Positions 1 to 11,690 of a stretch of 64,000 bases of DNA are shown here, piece after piece (within the stretch, counting starts at the first letter, position 1; the number at the start of each line of letters is the position of its first letter). Source of the stretch: Eulemur rufifrons. Its lineage: Eukaryota > Chordata > Mammalia > Primates > Lemuridae. The position numbers and the translations under genes are program-made. The stretch covers positions 62,813,501 to 62,877,500 of the forward strand of contig NC_090983.1 in the NCBI RefSeq assembly GCF_041146395.1, read 5' to 3'. The notes under the pieces are model-generated. The model ran no database searches. It saw only the letters and a list, made by a program, of their open reading frames with translations, and was not told the DNA's origin.

Positions 1-283
1 ATTGATGAAGCTTTTATTCCAGTACTTTACATTCAATGTAATAAGCATCATATAAGCCACTCACAGCTAAATGCTACTAAAGATGGTATAAATTTGTACA
101 GAAATATTTATGATGAAGTCTAAATGTAAACTTTTCTTTGGGGGCTCAGAGGAAAAAGTAATTCTGAATGGGTTAAATAAGGGAAGATTTTGGGGGTACT
201 GTTGAAATTTAAGTTGGGCCTTGAAGAGCGAAAGGAAAAAACTGATGCGTAATAATAAAACAATGGGTCTGCTCAGTTTAGTT
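1..283. other. KCNH7 intron, no recognisable element
   Basis: AT-rich sequence upstream of the hAT element. No exon, conserved reading frame or repeat could be recognised. It should be intronic to KCNH7, because later exons of that gene follow on the same strand. Confidence 0.5.
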
Positions 284-2645
284 CAGGAGTGGGAACCTTT
301 TCATGTTGGGTGGCCACATTAATTTAGCTGTAATCAAATAAGGCCGCATTCAAGAAACTTTAATTAGATATATTTAAAAATGTACATTATTTTATAAAAA
401 ATCTAACTACTATGTACTTAATAATTTCAAAAAATGAAAACTACTTGTTAATTTTAAAGTTAACTACACTTTTAATGACTTTGTTGTGTCTGCTTTTTGT
501 TGGAAAGCATTTGAATATTTGGTTGCAGCATGGAGGTCCGCAGTTTCAGTTGATCCTCTACATGGGGATCAGTCATTTGTGACCTTAAGGGCATCTTGAT
601 TTGGGTTAGGAAGGAGAATGTAGACCCACAGCAATAAGCGGTTGAAAAGCGAGAAAGCATTTTGGGGGCATGTTGCTGAAGGCCTGGGTATTCTACTGCA
701 TTTTTCCATATTCCAGTTGGATCTTTCTTAGCATCAAACAATGACTTTAAAATGTCATCTACTGAGAGCTCAAACAATTCCCTCTGTAGTTCTTTAAGGT
801 ACCTTAGTGATATCAACTAGGTGAGGCTGAAATGCTAATTTGAGTATGATGTCATGATTCTCAAAGTCAGTGAAACTTTCACTGTGTTTTCCAATTAATA
901 GGTCTATAACAGCTGCATATTCTTCAAATGATTCACATATATCATCCTGCTCATCAGTGGTGACCTTTGCTAACTGGGGAAAATGTTCATCCAAACTTTT
1001 CTTTTGAAAAAGAAATGTTTTGGAAAAAAAAAAGATAGTTTTTTTCAAAATGCTTGGATTTTTTGCCACATATCATATATAGACTCAGTTTTACCTTGCA
1101 AAGAAATATTCAAGTTGTTTTGATTTGACATGATATCACACAGAAATGTTACATTTCTCTAGAAATCTAATTCACATTGCTGATTCTGTTCTTCATAAAA
1201 TTTAACTATCTGTTCTCTCAGAGATAAAATTTTGGCTAACAACTGTCGCTGCAATAGCCAATGTAGGTTAGAATGATATGGTAAATCCACACTGGTTACC
1301 TCATCTTTCAACGTTAGCATGTTAGGAAACTGAGGATGCCATGTTGCATTTGCAAAAATATAGTTAACAATACTTATAACCTGTTGCAAAGTGCCACTTA
1401 AAATAGCTTTAGCACACAGATTTTGCTGATTCAAGATACAATGAAGGTGCACTTTCTGTACATACACTCACTAAATTTACCAAATTCAGTCCAACTTCAT
1501 GATTATCTTGAAAGTTGTTGAAGATATCTATACCTTGTGTTCTGTTCACAAGAGTGCCCACACAGAGTAAGTCTTCCTAGCAAAGAAAATCTTCTATTAT
1601 GACCTGAATGAAGTATAAAACCTGTGCTGAGTGAGTAGTAGCAGTTGATTCATCCAAAATGATTAAATAATATATATTCTCCTTTTGAAGTATTGCATGA
1701 ATTTGTTCTGTTAAGCTGAAGGCTAATTCATGCTGCCAATCAGTTATGGTTCTCCTTGAAAGAAGCAGTTTTTTGTACTTCGAAAGGTTATCAGGGTCTA
1801 AGCATCCTACAACTTCGACGATGCATTCTTTCACAATTTCCACATCACTGAATGGCTTCCCTTTTTACTCCCGAGTATATAAGCTACTTAATAAATTGCT
1901 TCAGTGGCATTATTTCCAGGTCTTACTGCTGCTTGAAAGAATTATCTTTGCTTTTGCTGATAATTTTTAATTTCTGAAATACAACCATTTCCACCTCTCC
2001 CTCTAATTTAAAATATTTGTGGTCCTTATTAGTGTTATAATGCTGATGAGCGCTGAATTTCTTTAATGTTGATATTGTAGTATCACAAAGCAAGCAAATC
2101 ATCTTATCTTTAGCTAAAACAAGATAATGTTACACTTCCTAATCCTCATGAAAAAAATCTGGTTTCTTCCTTCAGTATTCTCTTGGACTTCTTTGACATA
2201 AAAAAACACTGTCGAGTTGTGCAACTATTCACAACTTTCACTTCAAACAGAAACACAGTGCACCATCGTCAAAAGCTGATAACAGACTGGTGAACTCAAC
2301 CCCCATAAACTCTCCCCAGCCTGACTCGTGTGGGAGTAGTGCCAGTCAGGTGGGGGAAGTTGGAACTAAATCATGAGCATTAGCAGCCGTCAGTTTAGCC
2401 CTTAAGGCTCACTAATGTTCTAATCGTGCCGGTCAATCTGGGAGGATTATTTTGTTGAAATTTATTTTATTCTTTGGTATTTTAAATATGTTCATTTAAA
2501 AAATAAAATAATAATATAAAAGATGAACAAAAATGTATTAATAAAAATAAAAGGATTTGTTCTATAAAATTTGGATTTAGTCCCAAAGCTGCACTTAAGG
2601 ACCTAGAAGGCCACATGTGGCTTTAAGGCCGCAGGTTCACCCCTG
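284..2645 (-). mobile_element. Near full-length hAT-Charlie DNA transposon with broken transposase
   Basis: A 2.36-kb cut-and-paste element. The left end reads caggagtgggaacc and the right end, reverse complemented, reads caggggtgaacctgcggcc. An 8-bp target duplication flanks it: gtttagtt at 276-283 and gtttagct at 2646-2653, one mismatch, as expected for hAT insertion. The minus strand holds transposase remnants in N-to-C order. A zinc-finger-like patch (..ICLLCDTTISTLKKFSAHQHY..) is encoded near 2040-2110. An RNase-H-like core piece with LDEST lies at 1577-1843, middle pieces at 1159-1467 and 794-1069, and the hAT C-terminal dimerisation piece (FSTAYCCGSTFSFL) at 472-816. Stops and frameshifts separate the pieces, so it is inactive. 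The protein pieces resemble the Charlie-derived part of GTF2IRD2 and related domesticated hATs. The exact subfamily is not assigned. Confidence 0.88.
472..1843 (-). pseudogene. Degenerate hAT transposase
   Basis: Collinear fragments of one transposase on the minus strand, interrupted by frameshifts and stops. From N to C: LTEQIHAILQKENIYYLIILDEST (1577-1843) carries an acidic LDEST motif typical of the hAT catalytic core. A segment at 1159-1467 contains NMLTLKDEVTSVDLPYHSNLHWL. One at 794-1069 contains FPQLAKVT and FEEYAAVIDLLI. The C-terminal segment at 472-816 carries the hAT dimerisation region ending LTDPHVEDQLKL-like (here MTDPHVEDQLKL). No intact frame longer than 114 codons survives, so this is fossil coding sequence rather than a host gene. 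Confidence 0.85.
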
Positions 2646-2653
2646 GTTTAGCT

Positions 2654-3996
2654 GGTACCATAAAAATTAGATCAGACCTTAAGGTAACAAGTAGATAAAT
2701 AAACCAGTTGGTAACTCAATTTTTCCCTTTTCAGTGTGTGTTTTTGACATTTGCAAAAATGACATTTTCAAAGCCATGTAAAATTTATAGCTATTACTTT
2801 AGAAAACACTAAGTTACATGGCTATATTTACTAACTACAGCAAATCTGTAAGAATAATGTGTTATTGTGATTCTTAAAAGGAAGATTTGGAGTGTTAGTA
2901 TCAAAACCTAAAAAGGACAAAATGGTCTTTTCTCGTTTTTTCCAGGTTTATTATATTTTCTATCAAATCAAAGGCTAATTTCTCTCCACTTTGAATTCTG
3001 CAAATATAGCATTTATTTAATTGGGCAAAATTAGTTCTATGATTTTAACATTTTTGGTAAGATTTACTTTTTCTTTGCATTTTTTTATTCAGAGGCAAAA
3101 CATTAAGCACAAATAATTGAAGAGTTAGAAGAATTTTCTAAAGAGGCATATGGTCCAAATTTTCTGTTCTTATGTCCACAAAATTCCCTCCGTATGTAAT
3201 GCTGTTGTTAACACATGCAAAGGAAGGGACTCTGACCAATTGTATTTTGCTATTTTCCCATAAATTTTAATTTAAAATGAGAATGAGATTAATAGGCCAG
3301 TTGGCTACTTATGGGTTTGGGGGGGCGGTAAATGGTCAGACTGGTATTTTGTGGGCCAGATTGGTCATAGAAGCAAGTAAACTTTTAAGTTTGGTCTGTG
3401 TCTTAAATACCAAAGGCCCTGACCTGTAAGTGAGAAAGGAATTTAGCATTTAACAGCATTAATCATTAAAGAAAGAATATAATGAATAATATACAATACT
3501 TTAATATTGAATAAGAAAGAGACAGGGTAAAATAATAGTAATATAAACTTAAAACACATAAGAAATTACCCTGAGATGCTGCAACTATGTAAAGAACTAT
3601 GCTACCAATCATTTTTTAAAGAGTAAATAAAATGTTTGCAAGAAACTGAGTAAAAACTAATTAAAAAAGAAAGACAATTACTGATTAACAATAGATTTTC
3701 AATGTGTTTTATATCTGAAATCAATAAAGGCTAATAAAATGAAGTCTATTCCATTCATCTGCTTTTCTGTTAGTTCCTAATACGAGCAGAAAAGCAAAGG
3801 CCTTTATCAGAACCATTCGTAAGACACAGAATGTGAGTATATCGGTCAGGAAAGAATCTCTGTGCTCCCTCTCCTGTCCTTCTTGTTTAAAGCAGGGCAA
3901 TAATTCCGCTGCTTGTAGTGCTGAAATTTTCCCAGATGCGCTTGCAATCTTGGACTATTTTAGGACTGTCTTTCCCTACCTCTGTCTGTTCTGCAG
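2654..3996. other. KCNH7 intron sequence
   Basis: AT-rich intronic DNA between the hAT element and the penultimate KCNH7 exon. It contains a short G-run near 3320. No RNA gene or recognisable repeat was seen. The polypyrimidine tract and acceptor (tctgttctgcag) of the next exon end at 3996. Confidence 0.5.
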
Positions 3997-4189
3997 ACTT
4001 GAATCCCAAATGACAGCTGACATCCAGACCATCTTACAGTTGCTGCAGAAACAAACCACGGTGGTCCCCCCAGCTTACAGCATGGTAACTGCAGGAGCAG
4101 AGTATCAGAGACCCATCCTGCGCCTGATGAGAACCAGTCGTCCCGTAGCATCTATCAAGACTGACCGAAGTTTCAGCCCTTCCTCACAA
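3997..4189 (+). CDS. KCNH7: KCNH7 (ERG3, Kv11.3) penultimate coding exon
   Basis: This exon encodes part of the cytoplasmic C-terminus of the voltage-gated, ERG-type potassium channel Kv11.3, a neuronal inward-rectifying delayed K+ channel. It supplies the last base of an Arg codon and then 64 codons, starting [19 protein letters not shown]. This is the hydrophobic-heptad region of the ERG C-terminal tetramerising coiled coil, followed by [13 protein letters not shown] and ending ..[13 protein letters not shown]. The acceptor is ctgttctgcag before 3997 and the donor is caa|gtgagt after 4189. Length is 193 nt, so it enters in phase 2 and leaves in phase 0, which fits the next exon's TGT codon. 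The open frame continues past the donor to 4315, but that tail is intronic and unlike the family. Upstream exons (PAS, six-TM core, cyclic-nucleotide-binding homology domain) lie outside the window to the left. Confidence 0.95.
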
Positions 4190-4990
4190 GTGAGTGTAGA
4201 TATTGTACAACCAAGAGTGTCTCCCAAAGTGTTTTTCCAGGGACCACCTGAATCAGAATCACCTGGAGTGCTGCGGAAAATACAGATTTCTGTTTCTACC
4301 TCTGTCTCTACTTAATTAAAATTTCTGGAAATGGGCCCTGTATTCTGCATTTTAAACAAGCTCTCCACTGATTCTTATGCTCATCTAAAGTTTGAGAACA
4401 ATGAATGTACAAGAATGATTTTAAACACTAGCATTTTTTTTTTTTAAGAAAAAGCTTTTTTCCAGAATCAACCTACTTAAAATTTATATGCAGTAGAACT
4501 TTGAAATCTAAGGAATAATCCTGGGTCCACAAAGTGCTTCAGAGAAAAATCTGTAATTTGCTGCAGTGGCAAAATCTGGGAGAGGTCTCAGGGAGGAAGA
4601 GGAGGAGAAATAGCACCTGGCCAGATTAGACTTGAGATTCAAATGCCACCAGACCAGTAATCTCTTCTGTGTCCCACCCATCACCAGAGATCTGTGATTT
4701 TTTTGTTTAACCTGCATGATAAACATGATAAGAGAAGGAACTTAGTGTCCTTTATTCTGCCCCTAAAGCCCTCTAAGAGGGACCGTTAGAATTATGTGAA
4801 TATGAGTAGCCTAGCTTTCTTGGAATTCTATTTTGGGAATTAGTCTTAATTACTTAAATATTATGGCCAAATTGGACCTATGAACAATGATTTCAAAAAG
4901 GATTTCTAGAACAGTCTTGTAAAATTTTTTAGATATTTTGGAGTTTAGTGCAAAATGTTCTGGGAAATGAAACTATTAGGTCATTAAATA
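4190..4990. other. KCNH7 last intron, 5' part
   Basis: AT-rich intronic sequence from the gtgagt donor to the mariner insertion. No other element was recognised. Confidence 0.5.
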
Positions 4991-6244
4991 TGAGATGTCC
5001 GATTTAGAATCAAAAGTTTAGTTTATTATATCTCAAACAAGAAGCAGTACAATTAATCAAAGTATGTGCCTAAACTATCGACACAGTTTTGCCATCTTAA
5101 CGGTAGCTTGTTTATGTCGGCAGCGAAGAAGCCTGGAGAGCCAGTGGTGATGAAATCGAGAAAGACATTTTCCACAGCTTGTTGAGAATTGAATATTTTT
5201 CCTTGCAAGAAGTGGTCCAAAGCCTGGAAGAAGTGGTCGTCAGTTGGTGCAAGGTCTGGTGAACATGGTGGATGACAGAGAGTTTCCAAGTCCAGCCTCT
5301 GTAGCTTGAGCAGCAGCAGCAGCATTATTTGTGCAACATGTGGTCAGCATTGTCTTGCAAGAGAATTGGCCTGTCTCTATTGACCAATCTCGGCTGCTTA
5401 ATCACAAGCATCCTCATCATTTTGTCCAATTGGTTGCAACAGATGTCTGCTGTAATCGATGGACCAGGTTTCATGAAGCTGTAGTGGATAATACCAGCGC
5501 TGGACCACCAAACAGACACCATTAGCTTTCTTTGATGAATATTCAGCTTTGGACTGTGTTCTGATACTTCATTTTTATCCAATCCCTATGTGGCTTGCAA
5601 TTGTTAAAGAGAATCCATTTTTCATCACACATAACAATATAGTGTAGAAATGGTTCGCCTTTATGTCATGACAGCAAAGAAAGGCAAACTTCCAGACGAT
5701 TTCTCTTCTGACACTTGTTTAATTCATGTGGTACCCATCTATCCAGCTTCTTTACCTTGCCCATTTGTTTCAAATGGTCCAATGTTGTTGGAATAGTAAT
5801 GTCAATCCTTGCTGCTAATTCATGCGTAGGTTGAGATAGATTCCCTTCCACTACAGCTTTCAGCTCATCATTATCCACCTTGGTCTCAGGTTGCCCACGT
5901 GGCTCATTTTCAAGATTAAAATCACCAGAACAGAACTTCTGAAACCATCAGTGTACTATGCATTCATTAACCACATCCTTCCCAAACACTTCCTTGATAT
6001 TCCGAGCTTTCTACTCAGCACTGGTTCCATAATGGAACTCATATTTGAAAATAACATGAATTTTTGACTCATTCATGGTTTCACAAAAATTGCTCTAAAA
6101 ATAATTTAAAGATAATCACAAGCCAAACAATGCCTTGAAAGAACAAGGTTGTACCTTCAGAATAAAAATAAAACAAGAAGTGTCAAAGTGAAATGTCAGA
6201 GATATCAATGTCAAATTTAGTACTTAAGGAAATCGGACATGTCA
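4991..6244 (-). mobile_element. Near full-length mariner transposon with dead transposase
   Basis: A 1254-bp element, which is the normal size for a mariner. It is flanked by TA dinucleotides at 4989-4990 and 6245-6246. The left end reads tgagatgtccgattt and the right end, reverse complemented, reads tgacatgtccgattt, so the terminal inverted repeats match at 14 of the first 15 positions. The minus strand encodes a mariner transposase in pieces: an N-terminal helix-turn-helix region, the WVPHEL linker motif, CDEKWI (first catalytic Asp), LLQDNAD (second), and SPDLAPTDDHFF (third). The catalytic Asp triad is therefore still visible, although stops and frameshifts break the frame. The subfamily was not determined. 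It sits inside the last KCNH7 intron, antisense to the gene. Confidence 0.92.
5053..6080 (-). pseudogene. Degenerate mariner transposase
   Basis: Read on the minus strand from about 6080. The N-terminal part (MNESKIHVIFKYEFHYGTSAE) runs into an in-frame TAG. Then come DNDELKAVVEGNLSQPTHEL (5666-5878, with the KKLDRWVPHEL linker), the VMCDEKWILF block near 5630, WWSSAGIIHYSFMKPG (5325-5582) with ILLQDNAD, and a C-terminal segment (5053-5325) with HPPCSPDLAPTDDHFF and WQNCVDSLGTYFD near the end. The order and motifs match SETMAR-type and other mammalian mariner transposases. At least three frame breaks make it non-functional. No splice evidence suggests capture by KCNH7. Confidence 0.9.
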
Positions 6245-6246
6245 TA

Positions 6247-6817
6247 CTTAATAACCTAATACATTAGTAACAGGAGGTAATATGCCAGAAGGAAAATAAT
6301 ACGATCTTTGTAAAATTTAAAAGTAGAAATTATCTTTAGCCAGTTTTGAATGGTTTGGAAACACGTAAAACAAAATATTTTGTTCTTTGTTTTCAGTGGA
6401 TTTAAATAATATTATCTGACTTTAAAAAGGTGATTATACTTCCTTTCTTTTTTCTTTTCTTTCCTCCTTATACCCCTTACTCATCAAGCAACCACATTTC
6501 TCATCCCAGTTTTATCTTGAAATCCAAATTAAAACTTATCTGGAAAACTCTATGTGAAATAATAATCTGATCTTAAAAATCTGGTGTCAGGGTAAAATAA
6601 AAGTTCTTGGAATGGTTATTTAGGATTATCTAAACAGATAACTGATCTGATAATTGATCTCCAATGTCTTGACTCATCTTAGGAGGGAAATGTTGGCCAA
6701 TACTGTTAATAAAATACAGATTAAGGGGGAAAGAAAACACATTCAGATTTCATGAGTGTAATTTTCAATGACTATCACTATGAATTATAAAAAACTGTTT
6801 TCTTTTCTTTCTATCAG
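6247..6817. other. KCNH7 last intron, 3' part
   Basis: AT-rich intron sequence with pyrimidine-rich stretches near 6435-6470. It ends in the acceptor tcttttctttctatcag just before 6818. No other element was recognised. Confidence 0.5.
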
Positions 6818-7084
6818 TGTCCTGAATTTCTAGACCTTGAAAAATCTAAACTTAAATCCAAAGAATCCCTCTCAAGTGGGGTGCACCTGAACACAGCTTC
6901 GGAAGACAACTTGACTTCACTTTTAAAACAAGACAGTGATCTCTCTTTAGAGCTTCACCCTCGGCAAAGAAAAACTTATCTTCATCCAATTAGGCACCCT
7001 TCTTTGCCAGAGTCATCCCTAAGCACTGTAGGAATCTTGGGTCTTCATAGGCATGTTTCTGATCCTGGTCTTCCCGGGAAATAA
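6818..7084 (+). CDS. KCNH7: KCNH7 (ERG3, Kv11.3) last coding exon with stop
   Basis: Terminal coding exon of the ERG3 potassium channel: 88 codons plus TAA at 7082-7084. It begins [18 protein letters not shown] directly after the ..SFSPSSQ of the preceding exon and ends ..[14 protein letters not shown]. That is the ERG3 C-terminus as I recall it from human, with a few substitutions. The region is cytoplasmic, rich in Ser and charged residues, and has no folded domain that I recognise. The acceptor (ctatcag) and phase 0 agree with the donor at 4189. Low-complexity drift and premature stops are absent, so the gene is functional here as far as can be seen. Confidence 0.96.
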   Translation, partial: CPEFLDLEKSKLKSKESLSSGVHLNTASEDNLTSLLKQDSDLSLELHPRQRKTYLHPIRHPSLPESSLSTVGILGLHRHVSDPGLPGK

Positions 7085-7720
7085 TCATTTTGTACTATTT
7101 ACTCCACATACAATGTAAGTGCTTTTAATGGCTGTTTTCCTTTTTGTATTTAAATCCTCTCTACTTGACTCAGGGGCTCACAAGGTACCATTATATGCAA
7201 AAGTACTGTATATTTTCCTAAATTGAAGCTTGTAAGGTAATATTGAGCAGTTAGGATGTAAATATACATAAGAACTTTTGTTTCCAAATGTTAAAACTGC
7301 CAGCATCTCAAGGCACCTTATTTTTTATTTTTATTTTTTAAATCATGTGCATGTTAGGAAACTCCAATTTCTCTTGCATGGAGACTCCTATTTATTGCTT
7401 TTCCTAAACCAGTACTTTGTTATGAAAATGCCTTCCAAGCAAATAAGAAACCAAGGGATAAAACTGTTCATGAAGGCAACTCAGATTCAGATGATTCTCA
7501 ACTCATGGAAGTTCAAGAGGGATAAAGGGAACTTCGTCACTTTTGAGAACAGATATCCTTCTGTACCGAGATGTTTATAGTTAATTACACTCCTTCCTCC
7601 ACATTGAAAAAAACCCACAAAGTTTAAGAGTTATAAATTTCAAACAGTATAGGAAGCCATCTCCAAATACATGAATATAGGCTGACATTAACAAGAATAA
7701 AAGGTCTTTCTATATAAAAT
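7085..7720 (+). promoter_or_regulatory. Probable KCNH7 3' UTR with candidate poly(A) signal
   Basis: Sequence downstream of the KCNH7 stop codon. The first clear AATAAA on the gene strand is at 7696-7701, about 610 nt after the stop, which is a plausible 3' UTR length. Another AATAAA lies at 9170-9175. The true cleavage site cannot be fixed from sequence alone. Confidence 0.4.
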
Positions 7721-10511
7721 TCTGTCACTAATTACATTCATAAGTCATCTAGAATATTTTCCACTGGCACATTTCCTTGAAGGCTTAAAAAAACGTTTCT
7801 CTAATTTTGCTTTTTTTCTGGGGAGGGCAGGGGGATGGTCTCCTTAAGAACTGATAAAGTTGAACTGATTTCCACAGCTTTCTTCCATATTTTAGAGCAA
7901 TCCTGAATTTGATCAAAATAGTGGACACATAGTTTTCAAAAAACTTGCTATTTCAGTGGATTTGTGTAGCAAAGCTAGCTTCCATTAAGTATATGTTGTT
8001 CTATGGTTTCCTAACCCCCGCTGTAGAAAAACAATATGCCTACAGAGGAAATAACACAAACCAGCAGCGAAATTTCAGTTTTGTTTAGTTATTCAAACAA
8101 TTTTGCTAATCAAAGATTAAGTGCAAATCTATTAGTATCAATTCGATGGATATATATTTACTCCAGAATACAATGTAATATATCTTCCAATTAAAGTATC
8201 TTCAACTGTTAGGTTTGGGGGTTTTTTGGGGGGAGGATATATGTCTTATAAAATTAAGGTGAAGAAAAAAATTACAAGTTAATTTGAGATTCTGATTAGT
8301 CAAGTTTTAGTTAAGAAATCTTATTTTTACAATTTTAAAATTATTATGGACTGATCCATTATATCTTTTCCTCCAAACAAAAATGTTAAAAATTTGTTGA
8401 AAGTTTCTTAATCCTTTACTAATTCTTACATTCACATATAGCTTTAAAGAAACATTTTGTCTGTGCACATTATTAAATGGGTTCCATTCGTCAGGATAGA
8501 AATACAATCTATTGCTTTACCCTTTACCTTTGAAACCAATTTATTAATCAGCTTCAGATGCAAGCAATTTATTTAAATTTACAAAAACTATTGCACTCTT
8601 TAAGATGTGATTAAAGTGACCTTAAATTGCTCCCTATATATTTTTAAGTAATCACATAAATTGATAATCTATCTGGGAGGCAATCTGTAAACATGGACAT
8701 GTTCTTATTCCTGCTTAACTTTTGAAAAAACAAAACATGACTGCTCAAGTACTAGTCAATTCAATGAAAGTGTAATAATTAAAACCAGTTTCCCAAACCA
8801 TTTAGTGTTATACAGATAAAAACGTAGGAGCTGATACTTTCACTTTCTCATTCAACAAACATTTCATGGGTGCCTAGCAGGGGAGAGAGTCCCATAAATG
8901 GCTAACTCTAATTCAGAGGACTATTTAGGGATTTTTATTTCCATATTGGGACACATTTTTGCAGCTGCAACAAATTTCATAAGGATTGCCAGCCTAAATT
9001 CCAGGAACATTCAGAATGAATTCACCAGAGACTGCTGATTTGTAGGGAGAGAGGATTTGGCAGGTGAGGAATTGAGATCTGATTGTTTGATTAGTGAATG
9101 CCTCAGCTGCAACATTTGGTATGACATACATAAAATGCAGCCTTCCACATAAAGCTTCTATTTATGCTTAATAAAAACTGAGCATGAAGGAATGAAAAGA
9201 TAGGGAATGGTGTGCAAGCATCCAGTTTGTATAAATTCTGGCACAACACAAACCTTTTTGCTTCTTAATTCCTTTACACAAAATAATTGCTTGATATTAA
9301 AATCTTAATTCTCAGAGAATTGGACAGGATTAGGAAGGTTCCTTCCTACAGGATATTAGCTTTAAAAGAGCCTGAGCAATATAAAGATGCAGTTAGGCAT
9401 AAATGTCAGAAGACTCAATGGTTAAACTGACTTATAGATGACCAAAGCAATTATCATTATGTACAAAATTCATCCCCCTGCTCCAGCCAAAGATCTAATG
9501 CCTAAATGCACCATCACCTTCCCCACTGGCTGTAGCCAAAACAGTCTGGCCCTTCCATCTAGGGAGCCTGCTGAAGGCCACGTCTAACTGCTGCAGCCAA
9601 TCATAATTGCAGTGTAGCAAAAGCTTTCCTTCTAGGTAATTAGAAGCACTAACATAACACCTTTTGCTTTCCTCCCAAAAACAATGTTACCTGGTCCCCT
9701 GGTCTAAATTAAATGTCATGGAAAATCTAAAGTTTGTTTGGATTAGATGATCTCCTGCTGTATTAATTGCTGGGCAAAGAGCTGAAACTTAAGAAGCATT
9801 TTACCCTGTAGGGGAGTCCCATTCTTTTAATTAGTTGAGAAAATCAGAAATAAAAAATGCTGAAGCAATGTTCTTGCAGGGTTTTTAGATTAATAACCAC
9901 TCATTCAACACACATGGGAAGGCAGAGGGCAGCTCTAGGACAACAGAATTTCTTAAGTCCATTATAATATGTTGGTCATCAGAGCTGAACTTTCCTACTC
10001 TTCTAGTCAGGAGATATGGAAACTAGGTCAGGGCAAAGTGGCATTTGGAGTCAGGTTTAATATGTGTGTGTAGGAGTTGCTTGTAAGGTCCTTTTCAAGG
10101 CTGATCTTTAGCAATGGTTTCAAAATGCCTAGAAGGAGAATGTCCTTATCCAAATCCCATCCTATATTATCTAAGGATAAAATTTATTGTCTTATCAGCA
10201 TGTCTGAAATTATTATTATTTAACAACAGTATCTTTCCTCTGAATGTTTTTCATTTTTTTAAAAAAAGAGATTCAGTAAATCAACCAATTATTTGAAATG
10301 AATCACGACATTGACTAATTTTTAACTTAGTAGAGTCTTTAAATTGCTTATCCATGGTTAAAACGAAAAGTAGACCTATATGTAAGTAGATTTCTCATTA
10401 CAAGTCAAAATTTTTACAAATTACCAAAAAATCAAATGTTACTAGATTTCTAATCATATTTTTATGTGTCCATATCTTGTGAGTTCAAATAGCCATTTGG
10501 AAGATTGGTTG
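7720..10511. other. KCNH7-GCA intergenic region, proximal part
   Basis: AT-rich intergenic DNA with no coding frame, RNA gene or clear young repeat. Around 9480-9700 it is less AT-rich and non-repetitive. It could be regulatory, but nothing in the sequence proves this. Confidence 0.4.
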
Positions 10512-10519
10512 ATGTAGAA

Positions 10520-10713
10520 CAGTGGTCCTCAAAGTGTAGTGCTCAAGCTAACAGTACCACCATCACCTGGGAACTTGTTAGAAGTGCATATTCTTGGGCC
10601 TCACCCCAGATCTACTAACTCAGAAACTTTGGAGTGGGAACCCAGCCATCACCTTTTAACAAGCCCTCCTTCACATGATCCTTATCTACACTAAAAATTT
10701 GAGAATCACCATA
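10520..10713 (+). mobile_element. MER5A-like hAT-Charlie miniature element
   Basis: A 190-bp non-autonomous hAT copy. It starts cagtggtcctcaaagtgtag, contains the diagnostic caccatcacctgggaacttgttagaa-type segment (cacctgggaacttg), and ends ttgagaatcaccat, a degraded inverted copy of the start. It is an ancient mammalian repeat. Confidence 0.8.
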
Positions 10714-10719
10714 GAAGAA

Positions 10720-10945
10720 TAAGCATGGCTTTTACAGTCAGAACAACTTGGGTTCCAACATGAGATGAGTTCTTTCATATTAATAGCTTTGTGACCCTGA
10801 GCAAATTAATTAACCTCTCTGAGATTCTTTTTCCTGAATCTGTAAAAATGAGATAATGATACCTGACTCACAGAAGCTTGAGGAGGAAATGAGATAAAAT
10901 ATAGTAAAGTGCCTGGTATACAGTAGGTGCTCAAAAAATGCTAGA
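10720..10945 (+). repeat. MIR SINE (plus orientation)
   Basis: Matches the MIR core and 3' part in order: gaacaacttgggttccaa, tgtgaccctgagcaaattaa, cctctctgagattc, atctgtaaaaatgagataat, and the end gtgcctggtatacagtagg. The element is diverged. Confidence 0.85.
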
Positions 10946-11479
10946 TTCTTTGTTTCTCATCCAGGAACAGGACATTAAAAACAATCAGAAAAACAAATGA
11001 TTTCCCACAATTTAGCTTTTGCACAATGTGCTATGTCTCCGAACTTAATAGCTGTTACTAAGACTAAAGTTTTTGATTCATAAAAACCTAAGTGGAGCTG
11101 TTGTTTTATCTCTCTTAATTGTATTTTGCACTATTTGGTTTATAGCTTTAAAGTAATACTATTCACAATGATAACTGTGAGAGTATGAATCTCTTTAGAC
11201 AAACATATCTACTCAGAATCGATGTTAAATGCCAAGTATGTAAACGTGATCTGTCAAATTCAGTACTACTGGAATGTATTCTATAAAGGCTGGCTCACTG
11301 TGGAAGACCCTCTTTAGATCCGTGATATAGTCCCCAAATGGATATTTGAAAATACATTTACAAAATACAATTATGAAAGTAAATTCACTTTCTATTTTTA
11401 CAGAAAATAGAATTTTGCAATTGTAGTGGTTCAGTTCAGGCCCCTAGGCCACTCCCTCAATGCACAGATACATTATACA

Positions 11480-11690
11480 GGTCTTACTTAGCTTTTGTGT
11501 GGAATGGTGGAAATGGCAAGGGACTCAACATCTAAATTCAAATCCTATCTTCTCCATTTACTCTTGGGATAAACCCTCAGTGAGCCCCAGCATCCAAAAC
11601 TATAAAAATGGAGGTAACATCTAATGTATCTTGAGGAGTTGTGTTGAGGATCCTCTGAAAGATAAATGCGTATGTGGAATTGCTTTGTAA
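11480..11690 (+). repeat. Diverged MIR SINE
   Basis: Weak MIR-like order: ggaatggtggaaatggcaag, ..aaattcaaatcctatcttct, ccatttactcttgggataaa, then ..ctataaaaatggaggtaaca. It is older or more degraded than the copy at 10.7 kb. Confidence 0.55.

Noticed and set aside
3833..4315. 160-codon open frame starting at an ATG upstream of the KCNH7 exon
   Set aside because: Only 3997-4189 matches ERG3. The rest is intron read through a clear acceptor and donor.
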